A stretch of 64,000 nt of DNA, taken from Paraktedonobacter carboxidivorans. Its GTDB lineage: Bacteria; Chloroflexota; Ktedonobacteria; Ktedonobacterales; Ktedonobacteraceae. Both the position numbers and the translations under genes were made by a program. The stretch lies in contig JBEVTI010000024.1 in NCBI GenBank assembly GCA_041156125.1, positions 1-64,000 of the forward strand. The letters are read 5' to 3'. Each line of letters opens with the position of its first letter. Within the stretch, counting starts at the first letter, position 1. The notes beneath the pieces are model-generated. The model ran no database searches, was not told the origin of the DNA, and worked only from the letters and a program-made list of their open reading frames with translations. Positions 16,343 through 26,379 of the stretch are shown here, in pieces.

Positions 16343-16917
16343 TGGTACCTATTGAACGGAAGCAGTTTTCTGACGGTCAGGCAAGTGCAGAGGCCGATTT
16401 AATAGAGAGAGCACAGCTAGGACCCGACTGCCTTTGCGGAACTGTACCTGCGCCACCTGGACCGTATTTACGCCTATCTGCGCGCCCGCCTTGCCAGCGA
16501 TGAGGACGCGGCTGACCTGGCTCAGCAGGTCTTTTTGCAGGCCTTCGATGCCCTGCCAAAGTATCGCCACTATGGGCTGCCGTTCTCGGCCTGGCTTTTC
16601 CAGATTGCCCGCAATATCCTGACTGATGCCTATCGGCGTCGGGGCAATGTGATCCCCTGGGGTCTATCCCACAGAATGCACAGCCATTCCTGGAAGAGGG
16701 GCCAGAGGCAAATATCCTGCGCATAGAAAGCGTAGAGCAGTTACAAAGGCACCTGGCGCGGCTGGACCCGGCGAAACGCGAATTGCTCGCCCTGCGTTTC
16801 GCGGCTGGACTGAGTACACGCGAGATCGCTACGATTGTTAGCCGTAGTCCCGCTGCTGTGAAGAAAGAGTTGACTCGCACTTTGCATCAACTCAAGGAGC
16901 TTTATCATGAAAGATAA
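16343..16917 (+). pseudogene. ECF-type RNA polymerase sigma factor, frameshifted twice
   Basis: A GTG at 16343 with AAGGAG upstream begins VVPIERKQFSDG, then DLIERAQLG. The frame is then lost near 16425 (net +1 or -2) and resumes as PTAFAELYLRHLDRIYAYLR, with region 2 following (ADLAQQVFLQAFDALP and FSAWLFQIARNILTDAYRRR). A second shift near 16650, consistent with loss of one base in a GGGG run, moves to the region 4 frame (LDPAKRELLALRFAAGLSTR, then EIATIVSRSPAAVKKELTR), ending at 16917. The 3' end overlaps the start of the next gene, the usual sigma/anti-sigma coupling. As read it cannot make a full sigma factor. Sequencing error at the GGGG run is possible for the second shift but is less likely for the first. 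Confidence 0.75.
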
Positions 16918-18403
16918 GCAGGTCTTCCATACGCGCTATGCCGATCTCTTTAGCAAGGACGAAACAATCGATCCCGCTTTAGAACACCTGATTGCTGACC
17001 TGGAGACTGTCTATCCGCCAGCTCCCTACCCGGCTAGCTTGCCTGCGCGCTTAATCTCAGCTTTAGAGACACATATAGAACGCTCCGAGCAGACGCTTAC
17101 AGAGCGTACCTGGACGGATACGCTTGAACTTCCCCACCTTCCCGCGCACCAGTCTCAACACGAGGCAAGAGGCTGGCGGCACAGGCTGGGTACCCTGGTC
17201 GCGGCGGTACTGACAATTCTATTGATTAGCTCGCTCTTGCTTGTGCTCTATAAAAGTCACCAGGCTGGAACCCCTGGCGCGAACAATACATCTGCTCCCC
17301 AGACCCTCCCTGAGGATATATTCATGATGAATACGACAGACGGGTGGGCGCAATTGCAGGCAGGTAACAATCCTCTCTTGCGCACCAGCGATGGAGGCGT
17401 CCACTGGCGACACGTCACACCAGCGGCTCTTGTAACTTCTGGCTATGGCGCGTCTGCCGGGATCTATGCAAGCAGCGCCAACTCAGCCTGGGTGAGCGGT
17501 GAGAGCAAAAAGCAGCAGCATCTCTTATTCCACACGACTGATGGAGGTCAGTCATGGCAAAGCGTGGCCTTACCAGCAGCCCTCGCAAAACCTGCTTCCT
17601 TCCCTGGACACACTCTGGTTGTGCATTTTTTAAATGCCCAGCTCGGTATGATCGGCCAGATATCACCTCAGGCCTTCTGGTATACGACTAATGGAGGTCT
17701 GAGCTGGCGATCTATAACTTCTCCTTCTGTCGCGACCCAATATGGATGGCCGACATTGTTTGATGAAAAGACCTGGATATTCACAACCGGTCCTGGTGCC
17801 CGCAAAACAGTCGTCAATGGCCAGCCTACCATCTACGTCACGCACAATGCAGGTACTACCTGGCATGCACAGATTTTGCCAGTACCCGCGGGTTTCTCAT
17901 TTAGCGGGCCTATGGAGAGTGTTCAGTCTTTCTCTGCCACCGATGGTCTCTTGTCAGTCGCGGACGGAGGCGCAGATATCCTGTTCTATTCTACCCACGA
18001 TGGCGGGGATAGCTGGCAAGTCACAGCCCCTTTATCGCCTGAGATTATTCACCGACTCTATGAATTTGGTCTGCCCAGCTTTTCCAGCATGAACGATGGC
18101 CAGTTTTTTCTCGCTCCCATTCCAGAGTATGGGAAACTACCAGCCCCAAACTATCTGATCATCACTCACGATGGCGGACAGCACTGGCAGGTCATCACTG
18201 TGCAATTGCCTTTGATCAAGCAGAAGCAGCCTGGCGCGCAGGGTAGGGCATATAGCATAGCCCAGTTTTCCTCGCCTCAAGTCGGCTGGCTACTGGTCAA
18301 TTACGCACCCTCCAGACCAGATTTGCCACGTAGCGGACTCTACAAGACCGTCGATGGTGGACATACATGGACAGCCATTGCCTATCAAATAGCGCACCCC
18401 TAA
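16907..18403 (+). CDS. Membrane protein with anti-sigma-like N-terminus and seven Asp-box (BNR) repeats
   Basis: A 498-residue single-pass protein. Residues 1-94 are cytoplasmic in character, with helices and no recognised zinc motif. A membrane span follows at about 95-116, then an extracytoplasmic domain of about 380 residues. That domain has seven Asp-boxes of the form S/T-x-D-G-G-x-x-W: RTSDGGVHW, HTTDGGQSW, YTTNGGLSW, VTHNAGTTW, STHDGGDSW, ITHDGGQHW and KTVDGGHTW. Seven such boxes predict a sialidase/sortilin-like beta-propeller. Its ATG overlaps the end of the ECF sigma frame, so it was presumably that factor's membrane-bound partner sensing an outside signal. It remains open although the sigma gene is broken. 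Confidence 0.78.
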   Translation: MKDKQVFHTRYADLFSKDETIDPALEHLIADLETVYPPAPYPASLPARLISALETHIERSEQTLTERTWTDTLELPHLPAHQSQHEARGWRHRLGTLVAAVLTILLISSLLLVLYKSHQAGTPGANNTSAPQTLPEDIFMMNTTDGWAQLQAGNNPLLRTSDGGVHWRHVTPAALVTSGYGASAGIYASSANSAWVSGESKKQQHLLFHTTDGGQSWQSVALPAALAKPASFPGHTLVVHFLNAQLGMIGQISPQAFWYTTNGGLSWRSITSPSVATQYGWPTLFDEKTWIFTTGPGARKTVVNGQPTIYVTHNAGTTWHAQILPVPAGFSFSGPMESVQSFSATDGLLSVADGGADILFYSTHDGGDSWQVTAPLSPEIIHRLYEFGLPSFSSMNDGQFFLAPIPEYGKLPAPNYLIITHDGGQHWQVITVQLPLIKQKQPGAQGRAYSIAQFSSPQVGWLLVNYAPSRPDLPRSGLYKTVDGGHTWTAIAYQIAHP

Positions 18404-18443
18404 GCTCTACCTGATTTTGTCAGATCAGGCACCACTCATCTCT

Positions 18444-18489
18444 GTGGCAGGTAGCTCGTTTCACTTCAAGGGAACGAGCTACCTGCCAC
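18444..18489 (+). terminator. 17-bp hairpin after the Asp-box protein gene
   Basis: GTGGCAGGTAGCTCGTT (18444-18460) and AACGAGCTACCTGCCAC (18473-18489) form a perfect stem with a 12-nt loop, 40 bp after the stop. Confidence 0.7.
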
Positions 18490-18642
18490 TCTCAGGCGAC
18501 AAACTCCACCCCTTTTTGAAACAGAAGCAATCCACCTGCATCTGGCTTCTGTTTCTCATACCCGTTCCTGTACAGAAGAAAGTGCGTTCTCTGTCTAATA
18601 TATAAATCATGCTATACTTATATCCTGGAGGTATAAGAACGT

Positions 18643-19536
18643 TTGGAATTACGCCATTTACGCTATTTCATTGTGGTTGCGGAACAGTTGCATTTTAGCC
18701 GCGCAGCTGAAATCCTGCATATCGCCCAACCGCCGCTTAGCCAGCAAATACAGAGCCTGGAGCACGAACTGGGTATACCGCTTTTCAGCCGCACCAAACG
18801 CAGTGTCAAACTGACACCTGCGGGTAAAGCCTTTCTGGAGGAAGCAAAGAAGGTCATCGCCCAGACTGAACGTGCCATTAAAGTAGCGCAGCAAGCCCAC
18901 AGCGGTATCCTCGGACAACTGGATATCGGCTTTGTGGGCACAGCAGTTACAGAGGCTCTACCCATCGTTCTCAAAGCATTCCGCGAGCGGTATCCGTTGA
19001 TCAAAACGACATTACAGAACCTGGTAACAACTGAGCAGATACAGGCATTGCACGAGGGCAAAATCCAGGTAGGCATCCTTCATCCACCCCTGCTTGATGC
19101 CGCGCTCAATGTGGAAATTATTCTAAGTGAGCCGATGGCTGTGATTCTGCCTGTAGACCATGTTCTTGCTACGCAAGAGAGCATCGAACTGGTGCGGTTG
19201 CGTCACGAAGCCTTTGTCATGTACCCTCGCGCCTGGAATCCCGGCCCTTTCGACCAGATCATCAGCCTCTGCCAGAGTGCTGGCTTTCACATGCAGCTTG
19301 GACAGGAAGCCACGGGCTGGCAGTCGATCACCAGCCTGGTCGCGGCGGGCTTTGGTGTTTCTATTGTGCCCGCCTCATCTCAACTGTTGCGCAACACCAG
19401 CGTTGTCTACCATCCACTTCAGGGAGCAACCCCAACCTTCGACCTCGCCCTCGCCTGGCTCGCGGGTAACGATTCTCCCCTATTGGAGAACTTCCTGCAA
19501 GTTGCTCGTGAAACAATGAGAGGGCAAAATTGCTAG
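18643..19536 (+). CDS. LysR-family transcriptional regulator
   Basis: A 297-residue regulator. The N-terminal winged HTH begins MELRHLRYFIVVAEQLHFSR and includes QPPLSQQIQSLE and LFSRTKRSVKLTPAG, the classic LysR signature. Residues from about 90 on form the periplasmic-binding-protein-like effector domain. The start is a TTG, forced by the family N-terminus, with GGAGG 11 bases upstream. Overall similarity is to the CatR/BenM-like aromatic-pathway subgroup (style only). The downstream gene on the opposite strand is a dead serine hydrolase and no divergent catabolic operon is present, so the target is unknown. Confidence 0.88.
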   Translation: MELRHLRYFIVVAEQLHFSRAAEILHIAQPPLSQQIQSLEHELGIPLFSRTKRSVKLTPAGKAFLEEAKKVIAQTERAIKVAQQAHSGILGQLDIGFVGTAVTEALPIVLKAFRERYPLIKTTLQNLVTTEQIQALHEGKIQVGILHPPLLDAALNVEIILSEPMAVILPVDHVLATQESIELVRLRHEAFVMYPRAWNPGPFDQIISLCQSAGFHMQLGQEATGWQSITSLVAAGFGVSIVPASSQLLRNTSVVYHPLQGATPTFDLALAWLAGNDSPLLENFLQVARETMRGQNC

Positions 19537-19538
19537 GA

Positions 19539-20439
19539 TTACGTGAGCGTGGAATGTGCCGTCAGCAGCAGCGTTTTCGTCGCCTCAAGTGAGACGTTGA
19601 CCCATGTTTCAATCAGCATCTCATCGCCGACGAAATGGTACACCAGTGTGTGGAAGAACGGAGTTTCATACAGCCGGACAACCATCGTAAAGTTCTCTTT
19701 GGCTGTCCATGCACCACTGGCAACGACTGGTGTGGGACCGACCAGCGAGAGGTCGTTAAATAGCGTGGTCTGCCCTGGCTGCCACACGTCATGCCCACAG
19801 GAGATCGTCTCTTCGCCCGCTGTCGTTTTGATGTTCACCGTCCATCCAGACTCGCTCGCGTGCAGAGCGATGGTTTCGATCTGCATAGCATTGGCATCGA
19901 CATGGTATGTTCGACCAACAACCTGTGACGCAATGGGTGAGCTGGCCCGTCCTTGCACCGGAAGCAGCGTCAGACTTGACAACTTCTCCGTCAGACGGTG
20001 TTCTTCCGCGCTCGCCTCAGCCAGTGACTCTTTGCCCATTGCCGGAAGCAAGATGTCCCAGACCAGGTTCAACGGTATGCCCGGTGGTCATCGACAAGAG
20101 ATGTCGCACACGCATCGCCGCGAGATAATCACTTCCCCGCGTGGTCGCTTCGTCTGGAAAGAAGGATAGCACCGGATCGTCGATGGAGAAGTACCCTTCG
20201 GCCACAGCCAGACCGATGGCCGTCGAAGTAAAACTTTTGCTGAGGGAAAACAACATGTGGGGATATTCGCGTCTATAGGGCGACCACCACCCTTCGGCCA
20301 CAACACTGCCGTGCCGAAGCAGCAGAAAGCTGTGCAGGTCGTGAAGCTGGCTATCCAATGCCTCGACAAAGTGAAGCAGAGCTGACGAAGCGATGCCCTG
20401 CCGTTCGGGCGAGGTGCGCGGTAAATCAGGGATGAGCAT
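19539..20439 (-). pseudogene. Class C beta-lactamase-family serine hydrolase with internal deletion
   Basis: The N-terminal frame starts at ATG 20439 (behind GAGGT). It carries the catalytic SxxK motif in FSLSKSFTSTAIGLA and runs to RVRHLLSMTTGHTV. The C-terminal part (LVWDILLPAM, then a long tail with ASGAWTAKENFTMVVRLYET) is in another frame. The 150 or so residues that normally lie between, including the YxN motif, are missing near 20060. The loss plus frameshift makes it non-functional. The stop is 2 bp from the LysR stop on the other strand. Confidence 0.78.
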
Positions 20440-20569
20440 AGTGGTACCTCCGCTCTCTGTAAGCAACATCACCTGGAGACAATATGAGCGAAAAAGATGG
20501 AGCAACATACTGAAGCGCTCTGCTGTCTGGCAAAGAAGCACGATCAGATCATTGTACCACCAGAATTTT

Positions 20570-20731
20570 CCCCATGCAGCAGAACACGTGACCAAACTGC
20601 TGGTCCTGCAACTGACGTATAGCGCGTGGCTGCTTGGACTGGTCGGCGCGCTCCAGTATCTGCCAGTGATGGTCTTCTCGCTCTTTGGTGGCATGCTGGC
20701 TGATCGCTTGCCCAGGCGCACTATGCTGGGG
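20570..20731 (+). pseudogene. MFS transporter fragment
   Basis: The frame reads LLVLQLTYSAWLLGLVGALQ, then LPVMVFSLFGGMLADRLPRR. These are the first helices and the GxLaDRxxRR loop of an EntS-like major facilitator exporter. The rest of the transporter is absent. The fragment runs straight into the 3' end of the isochorismatase gene on the other strand, marking a rearrangement junction. Confidence 0.6.
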
Positions 20732-21287
20732 AGGAGACAACGCAGGCCTGGCGCGGGAAAACCTTCTGGGTGAGGACGCGATGCACTTCCTCGTCGCCAT
20801 CGGCGCAGCAGTCTTCAACCACGACCAGTTCATAGTCTGTATCAGCCGCCCAGCGTACCGTTGAGAGCACGACTCCGCTGGTAGAAATACCACAGAGGAC
20901 CAGTGAGGTGATGTTCTGCGCCCGCAGAATCGTCTCAAGGGGCGTGGTGCTGAAGGCTCCAACGCGATGTTTGGTGAGAACAACCTCGCCTGGACCCGGT
21001 GCAACCTGCGCGTGAACCTCTGTCCCAGGACTACCAATGAGCATCCGCCCTGACGCACTGAGCGCGGCAAAGGAAGCGTTGCGAGGATTTACCTCAGGAT
21101 AGCCCGCGCGAAAACCGACCACAATATAGATAATCCTCAGACCCGCGCTACGGGCCGCAGCAAGCACAGCAGCAGCTTTGTCCAGCAGATCGGGATGGGT
21201 CGCGGCAACACGCGGGACAATCTCATTCTGATAATCCATAATCAAGAGCGCAGTCTGCTGGCGCTGCAGGTTCAATGTATCTGGCAT
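20721..21287 (-). CDS. Isochorismatase-family hydrolase lacking the catalytic cysteine
   Basis: A protein of about 188 residues. ATG 21287 (MPDTLNLQ) is chosen over an upstream start because GTGAG precedes it. The alpha/beta fold motifs are present: the aspartate in LLIMDYQNEIV, the lysine in VLTKHRVGAFS, and the segment LVLCGISTSGVVLSTVRWAAD. In cysteine hydrolases of this family the Cys lies four residues after the Thr-containing turn (as in GxxTxxC); here that place is Val, as in a known GI(A/S)TSGVVLST subgroup. It may act like Cys-less isochorismatases or be a non-hydrolytic variant. The last residues run into MFS-fragment sequence, so the natural C-terminus may be altered. Divergent from a TetR gene with an operator between them. 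Confidence 0.75.
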   Translation of the reverse strand: MPDTLNLQRQQTALLIMDYQNEIVPRVAATHPDLLDKAAAVLAAARSAGLRIIYIVVGFRAGYPEVNPRNASFAALSASGRMLIGSPGTEVHAQVAPGPGEVVLTKHRVGAFSTTPLETILRAQNITSLVLCGISTSGVVLSTVRWAADTDYELVVVEDCCADGDEEVHRVLTQKVFPRQACVVSSPA

Positions 21288-21316
21288 AACTTTTCTCACT
21301 TTCTTTAAAAAACGCA

Positions 21317-21333
21317 CTAGAATATAATTCTAG
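21317..21333. promoter_or_regulatory. Palindromic operator candidate between isochorismatase and TetR genes
   Basis: CTAGAAT-ATA-ATTCTAG is a perfect palindrome with 7-bp arms and contains a TATAAT (21323-21328). It lies in the divergent promoter region and fits the site size used by TetR dimers. Confidence 0.6.
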
Positions 21334-21418
21334 AATGTGCTTGCGGTCAAGTCTATGCTATAATGGACAAACACAGGAGTACAGAGAAAAGTACAGAGAG
21401 AAGAGGCTGATTGCAAGC

Positions 21419-22078
21419 ATGGTCATGGGAGGTTCTGAGCAGAGCGCGCCAAAAGAATCCCGCAGGCAGGCAATTCTGGAGGCTGCGTTGACCTGTTTTG
21501 CCAGTAAAGGCTTCACAGAGACAACGATGGAGGATATCCGCAAGCTTTCAGGAGCCAGTACAGGGAGTATTTACCACCATTTCTCAAACAAAGAGATGCT
21601 CGCGCGCGCACTCTACCTTGAAGGGCGCAACAGTCTTAACGCGGCACTTTTCGCGTGCATCCCTGCGCCAGATCTCTGTGCGGGCATTGCCGCGCTCGTC
21701 CACGCCTATCTGGGCTGGTTTGAAGAGCATGCAGACCTTGGGCAATACATTATGCAAGCAAGCGAGTCAGAATATCTGAGCGCGTACATCAAAGTGCTTC
21801 GGCAGAAGACCAGAACCTCGCTGCCAACGGAGCACCTTTCAGAACAGTTGCTGCAGTGGCTTGCCCCTTTTATCAGCGCTGGCAGCCTTGTCAGCCTGCC
21901 CCGTTCGCTCTACATTCCGCTCATTCTCGGACCCAGCCGCGAATTTGTCCGTGTCTGGTTGCGAACCCGCCAGCCTGAGGAGATCCAGGAGGCCAGAGTT
22001 CCCCTGGCGCAAGCTGCATGGCGTGTTCTTGCCACCCCTATCTCTTCCACAGGCATATCTGCATCTTCCCCTCAATAG
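21419..22078 (+). CDS. TetR-family transcriptional repressor
   Basis: A protein of about 219 residues. The N-terminal HTH (ESRRQAILEAALTCFASKGF, then TTMEDIRKLSGASTGSIYHH) is a textbook TetR DNA-binding domain, followed by an all-helical ligand domain. The start at 21419 puts the HTH at the usual distance from the N-terminus; ATG 21425 is also possible, and an upstream in-frame start would add an odd basic extension. The divergent gene is the isochorismatase-like hydrolase, and a palindrome overlaps the shared promoter region, so repression of that gene and of itself is likely. Confidence 0.87.
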   Translation: MVMGGSEQSAPKESRRQAILEAALTCFASKGFTETTMEDIRKLSGASTGSIYHHFSNKEMLARALYLEGRNSLNAALFACIPAPDLCAGIAALVHAYLGWFEEHADLGQYIMQASESEYLSAYIKVLRQKTRTSLPTEHLSEQLLQWLAPFISAGSLVSLPRSLYIPLILGPSREFVRVWLRTRQPEEIQEARVPLAQAAWRVLATPISSTGISASSPQ

Positions 22079-22103
22079 CTCTGTTTAAATATTTCCTTTT
22101 CAT

Positions 22104-22255
22104 GTTTGCGCCATACGCTCAGCAAAGAGGGCTGCTTCGTCTTTGAATGAGCAGAGAACCGTTGCAAGTTGAGCATGTTTGTGTTTGTGCCACACGCTCA
22201 GCAAAGAGGGCGGCTTCATCTTTGAATGAGCAGAGAACCGTTGCAAGTTGAGCAT
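22104..22255. repeat. Two direct 73-bp repeats, 79-bp period
   Basis: Copies 22104-22176 and 22183-22255 differ at only a handful of positions and are separated by 6 bp. Both contain CGCTCAGCAAAGAGGG and GAATGAGCAGAGAACC. They lie between the TetR gene and the Rep gene and could be origin-associated repeats, or a recent tandem duplication of a relic. Confidence 0.8.
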
Positions 22256-22515
22256 GGATATGACGAAATTGAGAAAAGATTTGCTGGCATCGCCACTCTT
22301 GTGGTCAGGCAGAACCCAATCAGTAAGATAGAATGCTTCGATAATAAAGTAGAATGCTCTATATTGCATGTAAAAAGGCTTGAATTCTCTTTCCAGAGGA
22401 TTATACTAAAAGGTAGTATCTAAGCGACAAGACAATCGGTTGATAGGTGACAGGCTAGTAGCAAAAAATGTCTCGTCTGCAGTACAACCGGTTGCCGTTT
22501 CTGAAATGAGAGCAC
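22256..22515. other. AT-richer stretch upstream of the Rep gene
   Basis: No gene is visible. TAGAATGCT occurs twice (near 22330 and 22352), and CAATCGGTTG and CAACCGGTTG lie nearby. I found no DnaA box of the form TTATNCACA. It may belong to an origin region. Confidence 0.4.
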
Positions 22516-24333
<1,818 letters not shown>

Positions 24334-24393
24334 AGTGTCTGGCCTGTAGACACAGATCACGTTGTATTATCAACAAGCGAAAGGAACAAGCAT

Positions 24394-25251
24394 ATGAACG
24401 AGCAGAATGGACCAGTCATGGAGACCTTCAGGATTTCCGGCAGTCAGGCTCTTTTAGAGGGCAAACCCTTACCCTTTATCACGATGCCCAGCCCGTACAA
24501 GCCGCCTGTCGAGCCGGTCTGCCAGATCTGTAAAGATATGCGTTTTACGCACCGGGATGTCGCCTATGGCCATCCTGACTTTGGCAAAGCGTTTCCTTGT
24601 AACTGCAAAAAAGCTATGCAGAAATCGTGTGCCAGAGGAGAGACTTTCACCTGGCTGGGAGCCAGTCAGGAGTTGGCGCAGGCGCTGGAGAAGATGACTT
24701 TTGAGACCTTTCAGGCCAGCTATCAGTCCACAGCTTACCATAACGCCCATTCATGGGCCATTCTGGCCAGTCAAGACCCAACAGGTCAGCCCAACATTGT
24801 CTTTACGGGAAATAATGGGACGGGCAAGACACATCTGGCGGCGGCTATTCTGCACAAGGTTCGCGAGCATGCTTATACCTGCCTGTTTACCACAGCTTCC
24901 CGCCTCTTTCAAAGCCTGTACGCGGCCACATATGAGCGCCAGGAGAGTATCTTTAACCAGGCAAGCAGAGCTGATATTCTCTGCCTGGATGATCTGGACA
25001 AGCTGCACACGCGCGAGGATAGCAATTATCAGAAAAAGAAGCTCTTTGATATCATCAACGAGCGTTATATCGCGCGCAAGCCAACCATCATCACCACCAA
25101 CGTCTTTGATGATCTAAACGAATGGTTGACGATTGACTCACTCTCGCGCCTCTCCAGGAGCATCCTGGTCATCAGAATGGAAGGTGAGGATTACCGGCCC
25201 ATCGAGGGCAGGCAGGATGATCTTGCCTCAGCCTCCTACTGGCAGAGATAA
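24394..25251 (+). CDS. DnaC/IstB-type AAA+ ATPase, helicase loader with N-terminal zinc finger
   Basis: A 285-residue protein. Four cysteines (C43, C46, C69, C71 in CQIC and CNC) form a probable zinc-binding N-terminus. The AAA+ core has Walker A GNNGTGKTH (139-147), Walker B ILCLDDLDK, sensor-1-like IITTNV and arginines in LSRLSRSILVI. This is the arrangement of DnaC and its phage homologues, which load the replicative helicase onto DNA opened by an O-type initiator. It starts 60 bp after the Rep gene with AAAGGAAC upstream, and the pair forms a replication module. IstB-type transposition ATPases are related, but no IstA is present. Confidence 0.82.
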   Translation: MNEQNGPVMETFRISGSQALLEGKPLPFITMPSPYKPPVEPVCQICKDMRFTHRDVAYGHPDFGKAFPCNCKKAMQKSCARGETFTWLGASQELAQALEKMTFETFQASYQSTAYHNAHSWAILASQDPTGQPNIVFTGNNGTGKTHLAAAILHKVREHAYTCLFTTASRLFQSLYAATYERQESIFNQASRADILCLDDLDKLHTREDSNYQKKKLFDIINERYIARKPTIITTNVFDDLNEWLTIDSLSRLSRSILVIRMEGEDYRPIEGRQDDLASASYWQR

Positions 25252-25261
25252 AGCGTGTGGA

Positions 25262-25289
25262 GAGCCAGTGACTCCGTGGGTACTGGCTC
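25262..25289 (+). terminator. Short hairpin after the helicase-loader gene
   Basis: GAGCCAGT / ACTGGCTC, 8-bp stem with a 12-nt loop, 11 bp after the stop. No T-run. Confidence 0.4.
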
Positions 25290-25510
25290 CATCCAGGCAA
25301 ACAGGCGCGCTCAGCGTGGACCCTGCCACTGCTTGTGGCATGCTCACCTCACTCTTGCTGCTGCCTGTGGCGCGCGAACCGTTTTTCAGCAAATCTTCAG
25401 CGAACGTGTCTTGAGATTTCAACTGAGCTTGTTATCCTTCGTTATGAGGCACCAGTAAAAAACAGCCTCGCTGGAAAATGTTTTTTCGGTTTAGAAAGGA
25501 TAACCTGTTT

Positions 25511-26206
25511 ATGCGTAAACTATCTACTAAAAAAATGCTCTTGCTTGCCACTACTCTTGTGCTGGCTCTGGCCGCTTTCCTGGCTGGCGGAATAGCCATA
25601 TCCTCGGTCCAAGCAGCCAGCACAGGCGCGCAGAGTAAGAGCGCAGCACAGTCCGGCTGTGATACGAAAAACGCCGACTGTAAAAAAGGTGGACCAGGCA
25701 CCGCCAGGCAGATAAAGGCGATTGTGACTATCACCAGCGTTTCAGGCAACACGATCCAGGCGACAATTGTTGCACCCACGGAAAAAAAGGGCAATCTCCT
25801 GACCATCATGACCACATCCACTACCACCTACAAACCCGATCGGAGCATTGTGGCCGCTGGCACAACCGTGTTTCTCGCGGGTACCGTCAATAGCGATGGC
25901 AGCGTGACTGCTCAGATGGTCGGCTTCTATGATCCAACCGCGGGAACAGCAAGTGGCGTGATTACCAGCATGACAGCTTCAACAGTTACTGTGCGCGCCA
26001 AGGATACTACCCTGACCATTCGTCTGACAGATAGCACAACCTTCTTCAAAGCTGCCGGGAAAGCCGGGGATAAAAAGACAAATCCAGCATCTGGCGGCGA
26101 CCTCAAGGTTGGAGAGATTATTCAGGCCTCTGGTAAGTTGAACGCCGATGGCTCACTCACAGCTGCGACAGTCAGCATCTGGTCTGACGCAGCAACGTCA
26201 AAGTAG
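25511..26206 (+). CDS. Secreted DUF5666 protein
   Basis: A protein of about 231 residues. The ATG at 25511 (MRKLSTKK) gives a proper signal peptide (basic start, LLLATTLVLALAAFLAGGIA, then QAAS); AAAGGA lies upstream. The mature part has a Cys pair (SGCDTKNADC) and two DUF5666-type beta domains, each with I-T-S-x-S/T-x-(N/S)-T-(I/V)-x-(A/V), a TTY or STTF centre and an end like GTVNSDGSVTAQMVGF or GKLNADGSLTAATVSI. DUF5666 proteins are extracytoplasmic OB-like or beta-barrel modules of unknown role. It lies upstream of a two-component system but is separated from it by a hairpin. Confidence 0.75.
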   Translation: MRKLSTKKMLLLATTLVLALAAFLAGGIAISSVQAASTGAQSKSAAQSGCDTKNADCKKGGPGTARQIKAIVTITSVSGNTIQATIVAPTEKKGNLLTIMTTSTTTYKPDRSIVAAGTTVFLAGTVNSDGSVTAQMVGFYDPTAGTASGVITSMTASTVTVRAKDTTLTIRLTDSTTFFKAAGKAGDKKTNPASGGDLKVGEIIQASGKLNADGSLTAATVSIWSDAATSK

Positions 26207-26291
26207 CTGCGCCAGGTCTATACAGCAAGCTAGCCTGGTGGTAGATTCTTTCTGGGAACCACTATACGCTACAAGTACACATAAGTGAGGA

Positions 26292-26336
26292 AGGGTTTGT
26301 GGAGGCCGGTGCTACGCGCCTGCCTCCACAAACCTT
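26292..26336 (+). terminator. 15-bp hairpin between the DUF5666 gene and the two-component system
   Basis: AGGGTTTGTGGAGGC and GCCTCCACAAACCTT pair (one G-T pair) around a 15-nt loop, 85 bp after the stop. Confidence 0.65.
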
Positions 26337-26379
26337 CGCGAAAAATAGTTGAGCCAGCCAGCCAGGTAGGAAGGATTAT

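Noticed and set aside
16343..16917. Programmed frameshifting in the ECF sigma gene
   Set aside because: Two separate shifts would be needed, and neither site shows a slippery heptamer or a clear downstream structure. Decay or sequencing error is simpler.
22100..22369. A minus-strand frame of 89 codons across the 73-bp direct repeats
   Set aside because: The two repeat copies are read in different frames (79-bp period, not a multiple of three), which argues against selection for protein.
24394..25251. The DnaC-type ATPase as an IstB transposition protein
   Set aside because: No IstA transposase or insertion-sequence ends are nearby, and the gene directly follows an O-type initiator, so helicase loading is the better reading.
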